Origin: an uncultured Collinsella sp.
GTDB lineage: Bacteria > Actinomycetota > Coriobacteriia > Coriobacteriales > Coriobacteriaceae
NCBI GenBank assembly: GCA_958437495.1
Contig: CAUBOH010000033.1
Location: 1 to 12,105 of the forward strand
DNA length: 12,105 nucleotides
Direction of reading: 5' to 3'
Shown: in pieces, positions 5,663 to 12,105 of the stretch
How the letters are laid out: each line of letters opens with the position of its first letter
How positions within the stretch are numbered: position 1 is the first letter of the stretch
Translations under genes and position numbers: made by a program
The notes under the pieces: generated by a model
The model's input: the letters and a program-made list of their open reading frames with translations, nothing else
Database searches by the model: none
What the model was told of the DNA's origin: nothing

Positions 5663-6802
5663 CTAGCGCAGGTGTCGCCCGCGATACTCGGGAGAATCAG
5701 CATCGGAATCGGGGGAAGCCGAGGAGGCTGAAGCAGAGGAGGCGAAGGGGGCCGCAGGCCTGGAGGCTCCCGCGGTCCACCCGTTTCCGCCTTCGCCAGC
5801 AGCCGCGCCGGCGTCCAGCGTCACCGCGGCGGCAACGGCAGCACGCTGCGCCGCGCGCCGCTTCTTGCGCACGTGCCCGGCCGCAACGAGACCCACAACA
5901 ATCGCCAGCAGCGCGCCCAAAACGCCCAGCGCCACCGCGGTGGTGTTGATGCCCTGCGCGTCCTCGGGCACGGGCACCTCATTCGGAATCTCCGCACGCA
6001 CGCCCGATACGAGCAGGCGGTGCGAGTTCACGCCGTAGGGCGTGCAGGTCATGAGCGTCACGCGGTCCTCGCCGGCGGTCACGCGCAACTTGGAATCGTC
6101 GTCGGGCGTAATCACGTCTATGCGGTCGATCTTGTAACCCAGTTCCTCGCCCATCACCTCGATGTAAAACGAGTCGCCAACCTGCAGTTCGTCCAGGCGC
6201 GTGAACAGGAGCGAGCCTGGCACGCCGCGGTGGCCGGTAAGCACGGCGTGCGTGCTCGCGCCGCCCACGGGCAGCGATGTTCCATATAGGTGGCCGGCGC
6301 CCGCAGCGAGCACCTCGGTGGAGGTGCCGTGGTACACGGGCAGGTTCACGTCGATCTTGGGAATGCGCACCGAGCACATAAGGCCCGATCCCGCGTTAAG
6401 AAGCCCCTGGTAGGTTGTATCTTGCGAGGCGATGGAATCCTCAGAGCCAGAGGCGGTGGAGGCGCCGGAGGTGCTACCGAACGGATCCACGACCTCGCCG
6501 ATAACGTCCTGACCGCCGGCGGCCAACTGCTCGTTGTAGGCGCGCGCGGCCGCGAGGGCCTCCTCCGCCTTCGGATAGGGCCAGCCATCAACCGTGTTGG
6601 CGGCCGCGGTAACTGCGGCCGTCTGCTCGGCCTGGGACATGGCGCGCAGGGCGAGGGGCGTGGCCACGATAACAAAGCCGGCGACAAAGCACAGAAGGGA
6701 AAGCAGGCGCAGGGCGAGGGGCGGTTTACGTCGGCTGGGGGAAGCCGGGTTCGAACCGACGCTCGGCGTGCGCATCGTCGATACGGGCTTGATTGCCTTC
6801 AT
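5663..6802 (-). CDS. Class C sortase of the pilus operon
   Basis: A membrane transpeptidase of 379 residues that should polymerise the two upstream LPLTG pilins. The first membrane helix is at about 29-52. A class C lid motif DPF is at 106-108. The core carries IPKIDVNLPVYHG (147-159), catalytic His191 in THAVLTGHRG, Cys253 in TLMTCTPYGVNSHR and Arg262. The second helix spans about 286-309. I chose the ATG at 6802 because GGAGGTG (6809-6815) lies six bases upstream; an in-frame extension to 6958 has no such site and would add a charged stretch before the membrane helix. About 70 Ala/Ser-rich residues follow the second helix, more than usual. The gene lies 165 bases after the backbone pilin, separated from it by two strong hairpins, and its 3' end abuts the GH4 remnant. 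Confidence 0.95.
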   Translation of the reverse strand: MKAIKPVSTMRTPSVGSNPASPSRRKPPLALRLLSLLCFVAGFVIVATPLALRAMSQAEQTAAVTAAANTVDGWPYPKAEEALAAARAYNEQLAAGGQDVIGEVVDPFGSTSGASTASGSEDSIASQDTTYQGLLNAGSGLMCSVRIPKIDVNLPVYHGTSTEVLAAGAGHLYGTSLPVGGASTHAVLTGHRGVPGSLLFTRLDELQVGDSFYIEVMGEELGYKIDRIDVITPDDDSKLRVTAGEDRVTLMTCTPYGVNSHRLLVSGVRAEIPNEVPVPEDAQGINTTAVALGVLGALLAIVVGLVAAGHVRKKRRAAQRAAVAAAVTLDAGAAAGEGGNGWTAGASRPAAPFASSASASSASPDSDADSPEYRGRHLR

Positions 6803-6847
6803 GTGGTTCACCTCCGGGGGTGTGGGTGCGAGGACACGGTTAATGCA

Positions 6848-6885
6848 CCGCACCCCGCCGCGGGTCCAAGCGCGACGGGGTGCGG
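6848..6885 (-). promoter_or_regulatory. Intercistronic hairpin directly before the pilus sortase
   Basis: CCGCACCCCG (6848-6857) pairs perfectly with CGGGGTGCGG (6876-6885). After one mismatch CGCG (6859-6862) pairs with CGCG (6871-6874), closing an 8-base loop. It lies about 33 bases upstream of the sortase ribosome-binding site in the pilin-sortase transcript. No U-tract follows on the minus strand. It is likely to pause or partly terminate RNA polymerase or to protect the upstream pilin mRNA, lowering sortase relative to pilin. Confidence 0.6.
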
Positions 6886-6902
6886 CGAAAGGGAATGTGA
6901 GA

Positions 6903-6952
6903 ACGCGGCGCACGGGCGCTGATAGGAGACGACGATCGCCCGCTCGCCGCGT
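6903..6952 (-). promoter_or_regulatory. Intercistronic hairpin directly after the backbone pilin
   Basis: ACGCGGCG (6903-6910) pairs with CGCCGCGT (6945-6952). After a 2x2 internal loop CGGGCG (6913-6918) pairs with CGCCCG (6937-6942), leaving an 18-base loop. It starts 15 bases after the pilin stop. No U-tract follows. With the second hairpin at 6848-6885 it makes a two-hairpin block typical of differential expression within an operon; that function is inferred. Confidence 0.6.
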
Positions 6953-6967
6953 CATCAAGCTAGGGAA

Positions 6968-8737
6968 TTAAGAGCGCATACGTGCACTCAGGGCAAAGGC
7001 GGCGCCAGCAGCCATGAGCAGCACGCCCACGGTGATGAAAACCTTGATGCCCAGGTCACCGGTCAAGGGCAGCTCGGTGAGGTTCTTGGCGTTCCAAATC
7101 TTGATGGTCGAGTTCTCAACGGAGACGCGAGGATCGGTAGCGTCCTTGGCATAAGAGACAGCAGTGATGGTCTTCTGGCCCTCAGGATCGTCGGACTTCA
7201 CCGTAGCGGATACCGTAAAGGTGAACTTCGGCAGGGAGACGGCGGTGTAACCATTGGGAGGAACGATCTCCTCGATCTCATACGTGCCAGCGTCGAGACC
7301 ATTAAAGTTGATGACGCCATCGTCGGTGGCGAACACGCCAACTTCGGCACCACCCTGAGTATCCTTAGTCGGAGTCGTGGTCAGGGTCTTCCATGCGCCG
7401 TTCTCGTAACCGAGATAGCTGCTTCCCGCCTTGATCGTGAACTTAGCACCCGAGAGCTTAGTGGTCATGTCCTTGGCGGTCTTCACGATGTTGAACTTAT
7501 AGGAGTAGACATTCACCTCGTTACCAGGAATGGTCTGCTCATCGGAGGTGTTGTTGGGGTTGTGCGACCAGGTAAGTGAGTCCTTGTTGGGGTTGCCCTG
7601 GATGGCGGTGGAGTCAGAAAGCTTGGCATCTGCATCAAGGGTAGCACTCACCAGTACGGTCACCTTTGCGCCCTCGTTCAGCGCAGTAGCGCCCGCAACC
7701 TGGTTCACGTAGTTGCCAAGGTCGATGACGGTATCTACACCTCCGGCGTACTTACTATCGGTATCAGAAGTGGCAGCATAGGAAACACTGTAGTCGCTAC
7801 TCACCTTAAGAGTAACGTCTCCAACCTTGACCGATTCAACCTTTACGCCCGTGGCGACGTTACCGACAATCGAAGAAATGGCAGAACTAGCAGTGTCGTT
7901 GATCTTAAACACACGTTTGGTCGAATAGCCGGTGTAGTACGGAACGGTAGTCTCAAGCGTGTAGTACACGGTGTCGCCCACGGAGAAGGACGGCTCATTG
8001 TTGTAGGCGCCGTCAGCATTGGCAAGATGCTTAGAGATGGTCGGAATCACGTTCTTCACGGTAACGGTGCCATCGACATCGGTGCCCGCAATGCTCGTCG
8101 GCGTAATGATGGGCAGCGAGAAGGACTCCTTGTCCGCAGCGGGATTGGTAACGTCCTTCAGGAACCAGATACCCGGGACGTTAAAGGTTTTCACATTGGC
8201 GTTGCCGGCCGTAGACGTGGTGAACTCGGTTGCAGCAGGAGTACCAGGGAAGGTCTGGTCCTCGAGGTTCTGGGCAAAGGTGCGCAGCGCGGCATCATTG
8301 TTCCAAGGCGAGGAGAGGTTAGGGGCTCCGCTATTGCTAAACACCCGCATGATCAGGAAGCCCATAGGGTTGTTCGACGCGTTGCCCTCGGACACAAAGA
8401 AGTTCTTGTCCTGCCTGTAGGCAGTAAGCACGTTCCGGGCATCGCCCGTCCCATCAATGACAGCATTGAAGTTCATCGCGCCCTCGATGGTGCTCACGAG
8501 CGCATCGGTGGTATCAATCGTATAGGCAATCGACTTGTCATTGCCAACAACAACGTCCTTCAGCTCGGCAAGCTGCCAGCCGTTGAACGTGTGATCGGCA
8601 GCATCCGTCGGCTGCTTGTTGATCGTAATGCTGTAGACTGGCGTAGCCTTGGCCGTGGGCGCTCCACCCACCAGGCCGGTTACGGCGATCGCTACGGCGG
8701 CGGCGCCGGCGATCAGCTTTTGTACGAATCGGTTCAT
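6968..8737 (-). CDS. Major (backbone) pilin, LPLTG-anchored
   Basis: A secreted 589-residue pilin. The signal peptide is residues 1-31 (basic start, hydrophobic core, cut near AKA-TP). An N-terminal pilin domain holds about 33-225. A fimbrial D2-type isopeptide domain follows (about 228-410), starting VTVKNVIPTISKH. Lys228 in VTVKN is placed like the pilin-motif Lys of YPKN, and Lys236 like the isopeptide Lys; both are inferences. A SpaA/CnaB domain (about 413-550) carries FNIVKTAKD and the E-box YEIEEIVPPNGY. The sorting signal LPLTG (556-560), a membrane helix and RMRS end the protein. The ATG at 8737 follows AAAGGGG with a short four-base gap; an in-frame start at 8776 would spoil the signal peptide. 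It lies 39 bases after the large pilin and before the cognate sortase. Confidence 0.95.
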   Translation of the reverse strand: MNRFVQKLIAGAAAVAIAVTGLVGGAPTAKATPVYSITINKQPTDAADHTFNGWQLAELKDVVVGNDKSIAYTIDTTDALVSTIEGAMNFNAVIDGTGDARNVLTAYRQDKNFFVSEGNASNNPMGFLIMRVFSNSGAPNLSSPWNNDAALRTFAQNLEDQTFPGTPAATEFTTSTAGNANVKTFNVPGIWFLKDVTNPAADKESFSLPIITPTSIAGTDVDGTVTVKNVIPTISKHLANADGAYNNEPSFSVGDTVYYTLETTVPYYTGYSTKRVFKINDTASSAISSIVGNVATGVKVESVKVGDVTLKVSSDYSVSYAATSDTDSKYAGGVDTVIDLGNYVNQVAGATALNEGAKVTVLVSATLDADAKLSDSTAIQGNPNKDSLTWSHNPNNTSDEQTIPGNEVNVYSYKFNIVKTAKDMTTKLSGAKFTIKAGSSYLGYENGAWKTLTTTPTKDTQGGAEVGVFATDDGVINFNGLDAGTYEIEEIVPPNGYTAVSLPKFTFTVSATVKSDDPEGQKTITAVSYAKDATDPRVSVENSTIKIWNAKNLTELPLTGDLGIKVFITVGVLLMAAGAAFALSARMRS

Positions 8738-8776
8738 GATTCCCCTTTCAGAAATGAGCCCGACATTCATAAACAT

Positions 8777-11767
8777 CTATCTACCAGCGCCATCGGACGA
8801 ATCGTCCTGGCGGCGCTTTGTAGCGAACCAATACGCTCCCGCAGCGATGCCGCTCAGAAGCATGAGACCGGCGCCCACGAGGAGCATGGAGTTTTCGGTC
8901 CAGCCCGCGCCGGTAAGCGGGAGGTCCGTGAGAACTTTCACGTTGGTGAAGGTGGAGGCGGGAATGGCGGTTGGGTCCGCGCCGGCGGTGCCGATGACGT
9001 TATTAACGGTATTGCCCATGTCGTCCTTCACCTGCGTGACCGTGGTGGAGGTGGTGAGGCCGGTGTACTTGCCATCGACCATGGCAGCCTTTACCGTAAC
9101 GGCCACCTGGTACTCGGCCTTGGAGTAGCGGAGCTTGTCGATGGCACCGGTGGGAGGCGCGACCTCCTTCACCGTGTAGGTATAGGTCTTGGCGCCAGTC
9201 GGGTTCGAATCGTCGATCTCGGCAAGATGGCCCTTGCTGAATGCAATCTCCCCAAAGTTCGCAACGATGTCGTTGACCTTGGACGCGTCCGTAGGTGCAA
9301 CGGAAATGGTCGTTACGCCAGGCATCGGAGCCGCGGGGTCGGACGTCGCCGCCGTGATCTCGAAGCTGAACGGGATATAACCCTTGGCATCTTTCGGCCA
9401 ATCCGTATTGCGAACAGATTTGGTCACCGGAATCGTTACGGACGTAGCACTGCACTTGTCGGAGATGTACGTAGTGCCACTAGCGATGCTCGGCCGCTCG
9501 TTCCCTTTCCACGTAATGGAACCGTTTGTGCTGTCCACCGTGAACTCGTAGGTGTTCTTGTTCAGTTCGTAGCCAAACGGCGCCTGGGTCTCAACAAGCG
9601 TGTACGTACCCGGCAGCAGACCCTCGAGCGTGAACTTGCCATCCTTGGTGTCGGTATCGGCCCAAGTGGTTTCGCTCGAAGCCGACTGATCGCTCACGGT
9701 CCAGGACTTCTCCCCAGTCAAGCCATCGGCACCCAGTTTCGCAAGCTTCCACTCGGAACCAGCCAAAGGAGCGTGTCCTTTGTCGCCCTCCTCCACCTTG
9801 GTCCAAGACACCGTACCAGTGATCTTGGCGTTGACGATGGCACCCGTGGGGTTCTTCACGAACGGAACCAGCGAGTTGCCATTTGCCGTATCCACATAAC
9901 CCTGAACATAGTTCACCTGCTCGCCGGTGTTGTTCATGGTGGCGTAGTAGATCTTGTCCGAAACCTGGTAACCCTCCGGCGCCGTCACCTCTTTGATGTA
10001 ATAGGTGAAGTATTTGGTATCGTTGGGATCGCCGATGTTGGCCTTCTGGTTCAAATAGTTGAACTGAAGCTCGCCATCAGTAGAAGCGTAATCGTTGGCA
10101 GCGCCATCCGTTACCGTAACGATGGGATTCTTCCCTTCCTTGGCATCTTCGACTTTGCCGTATATCCTCCACGAGGAACCGGGGAGCAGCGTCTTGCCGT
10201 CCGCTGCATCAACCTTGCTCCACGCAACGGCGGAGCCGTCGGGCGTGTAGGTACCGGACCACGGGAAGTTGTGACGCTCCTGGTCCATGTCGATGACGGA
10301 AGACGATTTGCCCTCGATATCGAAGTTGCACGCTTCCTTAGGGTTGTTCATCATGAAGTCTTTGCCCACGTACACACGACCATTGGTGGTCACATGGTCG
10401 TCGAAGCTTCCGTTGGGAACGAGAATCGATCCGATCATAGCCGCGGCGGGGTCATCGTCGGTCCACTTCTCGTCGTTGCCGCCCCAGTCCTTTCGACCCT
10501 CGCCTGCGATGCCGCCGCGAATGGTAAGGCTGGTGGTATCCATGAAGTTCCACATGATAGACTGGGCGGCAGTGGAATACTGAGTCTTGACGGCGCTATT
10601 GTTCTCGTACCCGCGGGAGATTTCCCCACCGTTCCACCAGAAGCGCCAGCCGTTGTGGAACTCGATAGGAGCTTTTCCCGTTACGTTCACGATAACGGAG
10701 GCACCCTCGGGAATGTTATCGAATTTGAAGTCGACGCCGCGGTAGTAGACGCCATCCTTCCGGTTGGAGAGCTCGGAACCGTCAATGGTGAAGACCTGTT
10801 GCATAGAAGTTCCATGGCCGGTAAAGGTGATGAGTCGCTCGGTGTTGCAAATCTTTTCCGGGATTCCGTTATCAAGCGCATCGGTAACAGGCTTGTAGTC
10901 ACCATCGAATCTGAGTGTATAGTTTGCCTTGTTGTTGTAATCGTACTTTTTGATTTCGTAGTTGCTATTAGACTCTGCAAAGCCGTGGGCATTCACCTCG
11001 CCAGTGTCATTGAAACCCTTCAGCATGTCTGAAAGTGTGGTGAGGTATGTACCGTATTCCGCGTACGAGTTCCCGTTAATATTTTTCAGGACGTCGGGTT
11101 GCTGCCACTTAATCTTATTCAAGCTATCAGTCGTATCGTTCTGGGCGCACACGACCGATTTCTTGCCCGTAGCCGTTCCACCGTACACGTAAGTGCAGTT
11201 TCCCGAGATCAATGCGTCGTAGTCGACGCCTCCACCATCAGTAGATTTACCGGTCCATGCACCCTTATTCCAGGCTGCAACAGAGCCTTTCACCTGTTCA
11301 GAACCGATTTCATCAAGATGGGTGTTAGTTCCCGCAACAGCTAGAGCAGTTCCGCTTTCAGGGCGGAACTGAGCACCGAAGCCCACGGTACCAAAACGGA
11401 AACCTGCCCCACCCCAGCTCTCCTTGAGGGGACGCATGGCAAGCTTACCTGCAACGACCGTAAGGCCCTCAGCCTCGACGGCGTAGGAGCCCAAAAGCGT
11501 TTTGTTGTTAATGACGTCCTGCCCAATGAGCGTGGTTGCGTCCGTGGGGTTAGAGCCGATGTACATGTCGCGGCCGACGTAGGTGGCCACGCCGGGATCG
11601 TCCTTGGAAGAGCCCACGTCCGTACCGATACCGATAGACGTGGGCTTGTAGATGCCCTTGTTCACAGTGGTGGCCGCGCTCGCAGAGGTGGCCGCGCTGA
11701 ACGGGGACAGCAGCGTGCTTGCAACGAAAATGGTTGCTATAAAGCTACATGCGGCGAACTTCTTCAC
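8777..11767 (-). CDS. Large pilus tip/ancillary adhesin with choice-of-anchor-A head
   Basis: A 996-residue secreted surface protein. The signal peptide is about 1-31 (cut near ASA-AT). A choice-of-anchor-A type region (about 55-475) includes YVGRDMYIGSNP, NNKTLLGSYAVEAEGLTVV, GFRFGTVGFGAQFRPESGT and GSILVPNGSF...NGRVYVGKDF. Two SpaA/CnaB domains follow (about 513-640 with AWSKVDAADG and YYIKEVTAPEGY; about 651-770 with SWTKVEEGDKG and YTLVETQAPFGY). Next is an FctA-like pilin isopeptide domain (about 776-945 with YTYTVKEVAPP), then LPLTG (949-953), a membrane helix and a charged tail. Head, stalk and anchor suggest a tip or ancillary adhesin. GTG at 11767 is chosen because its GTGA overlaps the stop of the 62-codon gene before it. 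A GTG at 11776 with GAGGAA eleven bases upstream is an alternative and adds three residues. Confidence 0.93.
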   Translation of the reverse strand: MKKFAACSFIATIFVASTLLSPFSAATSASAATTVNKGIYKPTSIGIGTDVGSSKDDPGVATYVGRDMYIGSNPTDATTLIGQDVINNKTLLGSYAVEAEGLTVVAGKLAMRPLKESWGGAGFRFGTVGFGAQFRPESGTALAVAGTNTHLDEIGSEQVKGSVAAWNKGAWTGKSTDGGGVDYDALISGNCTYVYGGTATGKKSVVCAQNDTTDSLNKIKWQQPDVLKNINGNSYAEYGTYLTTLSDMLKGFNDTGEVNAHGFAESNSNYEIKKYDYNNKANYTLRFDGDYKPVTDALDNGIPEKICNTERLITFTGHGTSMQQVFTIDGSELSNRKDGVYYRGVDFKFDNIPEGASVIVNVTGKAPIEFHNGWRFWWNGGEISRGYENNSAVKTQYSTAAQSIMWNFMDTTSLTIRGGIAGEGRKDWGGNDEKWTDDDPAAAMIGSILVPNGSFDDHVTTNGRVYVGKDFMMNNPKEACNFDIEGKSSSVIDMDQERHNFPWSGTYTPDGSAVAWSKVDAADGKTLLPGSSWRIYGKVEDAKEGKNPIVTVTDGAANDYASTDGELQFNYLNQKANIGDPNDTKYFTYYIKEVTAPEGYQVSDKIYYATMNNTGEQVNYVQGYVDTANGNSLVPFVKNPTGAIVNAKITGTVSWTKVEEGDKGHAPLAGSEWKLAKLGADGLTGEKSWTVSDQSASSETTWADTDTKDGKFTLEGLLPGTYTLVETQAPFGYELNKNTYEFTVDSTNGSITWKGNERPSIASGTTYISDKCSATSVTIPVTKSVRNTDWPKDAKGYIPFSFEITAATSDPAAPMPGVTTISVAPTDASKVNDIVANFGEIAFSKGHLAEIDDSNPTGAKTYTYTVKEVAPPTGAIDKLRYSKAEYQVAVTVKAAMVDGKYTGLTTSTTVTQVKDDMGNTVNNVIGTAGADPTAIPASTFTNVKVLTDLPLTGAGWTENSMLLVGAGLMLLSGIAAGAYWFATKRRQDDSSDGAGR

Positions 11768-11952
11768 TTTGAGCACCCCATTCGAGTTTCCTCGGTAGAA
11801 ACTGTCTGGGTGTCGTTGGCGATGGCATGCGAGATCGGAGGCATGACGAGCGACAGCACCAGGCTCAAAACGGATGCTCCGCACAAAACGCCTGCCAGTA
11901 CACGGCGCGTCGCTTTATTACTCTGCTTAAATTTGTCCGAATTCGCTTTCAT
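11764..11952 (-). CDS. Short secreted peptide coupled to the tip pilin (unknown function)
   Basis: I do not recognise a family. The 62-residue product has a basic start (MKANSDKFKQSNKATRR), a long hydrophobic core (VLAGVLCGASVLSLVLSLVM) and a signal-peptidase-like site near SHAIA-ND. This leaves a mature peptide of about 17 residues that ends MGCSK and has one cysteine. A very strong GGGGAGGAG (11959-11967) lies six bases before the ATG. The stop TGA overlaps the GTG of the large pilin (GTGA, 11764-11767), so ribosomes that finish here can restart on the pilin, whose own site is weak. It could be a true secreted micro-peptide, a leader that sets pilin translation, or the leftover 5' end of a deleted surface-protein gene. 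Both this ORF and the pilin have complete signal peptides, which argues against a simple frameshift in one gene. Confidence 0.65.
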   Translation of the reverse strand: MKANSDKFKQSNKATRRVLAGVLCGASVLSLVLSLVMPPISHAIANDTQTVSTEETRMGCSK

Positions 11953-12041
11953 CGATGTCTCCTCCCCAAGAGACCGCGATCTTGCTCTTTCACTATCAAA
12001 CGTATCTGCTCAATCTGTAATTGCGCACGTTTAGTGTACAT

Positions 12042-12071
12042 ATTGTAACGATTGTTTAGACATCCGAGCAA
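12042..12071 (-). promoter_or_regulatory. Pilus operon promoter
   Basis: On the minus strand TTGCTC (12066-12071) and TACAAT (12042-12047) are separated by 18 bases, giving a sigma70-like promoter. The predicted start is near 12035, leaving a leader of about 80 bases before the 62-codon gene. TGTCTAAACAA (minus strand, 12052-12062) sits in the spacer between the two boxes, a position where a bound protein would block or alter RNA polymerase. The same 11-mer occurs before the other sortase gene. Motif-based only. Confidence 0.5.
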
Positions 12072-12105
12072 CAAAACCGACATTTTTGTAGCGGATTCTC
12101 AATTC

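Noticed and set aside
6740..6760. GGGTTCGAACC, like a tRNA T-arm
   Set aside because: It lies in the sortase coding frame and no acceptor, D-arm or anticodon arm surrounds it. A similar GGGTTCGAATC near 9200 is inside the large pilin and is rejected for the same reason.
6803..6958. Upstream extension of the pilus sortase by 52 codons
   Set aside because: The extension crosses the intercistronic hairpins and has no ribosome-binding site, whereas GGAGGTG lies six bases before the ATG at 6802.
8027..11032. Very long open frame on the plus strand (about 1000 codons)
   Set aside because: It lies opposite the two pilin genes, its product has no recognisable domain, and the minus-strand frames have signal peptides, ribosome-binding sites and LPLTG signals. 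It is an antisense shadow caused by codon bias.
11764..11790. Programmed frameshift fusing the 62-codon ORF to the pilin
   Set aside because: The pilin frame has its own complete signal peptide right after the overlap, and I see no convincing slippery heptamer. Fusion would bury a second signal sequence.

Overview
The window comes from a high-GC Gram-positive bacterium. The gatCAB operon, SpaA/FctA-type pilins with LPLTG sorting signals, class C sortases, GTG starts and a GH4 phospho-glucosidase remnant together suggest an intestinal Coriobacteriia member, most likely Collinsella. The genus is an inference from overall resemblance; no search was run. All convincing protein genes lie on the minus strand, so they read from the right end of the window to the left.

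Layout, in direction of transcription. (1) 12071-11764: a sigma70-like promoter and a 62-residue ORF encoding a short secreted peptide. Its stop codon overlaps the GTG of the next gene. (2) 11767-8777: a 996-residue surface protein with a choice-of-anchor-A head, two SpaA/CnaB domains, an FctA-like domain and LPLTG; probably the tip or ancillary pilin. (3) 8737-6968: a 589-residue backbone pilin. (4) 6967-6803: an intercistronic region with two strong hairpins. (5) 6802-5663: a class C pilin sortase. These genes form a complete pilus operon: the sortase would polymerise the two LPLTG proteins into a covalent fibre on the cell surface.

(6) 5616-5299: the C-terminal end of a GH4 6-phospho-glycosidase, directly against the sortase 3' end, followed by terminator-like hairpins. 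(7) About 4940-4481: the C-terminal end of another LPLTG pilin, interrupted by an in-frame stop. (8) 4141-3989: a 50-residue membrane protein with a very basic tail. (9) 3987-3809: a bidirectional terminator, a possible plus-strand small RNA and a set of overlapping dyads. (10) 3727-2795: a second class C sortase with no intact pilin next to it. Items 7 and 10 look like the worn remains of a second pilus locus.

(11) 2794-2449: a non-coding stretch with a hairpin, a perfect 15-bp inverted repeat and 21-nt tandem repeats, then a promoter. (12) 2448 to the left edge: gatC, gatA and the start of gatB, joined by 1-nt TAATG overlaps. This is the housekeeping amidotransferase that makes Gln-tRNA(Gln) and/or Asn-tRNA(Asn).

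I see no RNA-guided, phage-defence or transposase genes. The most unusual signals are the coupled secreted micro-peptide, the overlapping dyads at 3809-3883, the repeat cluster before gatC, and the junction between the GH4 remnant and the pilus operon.
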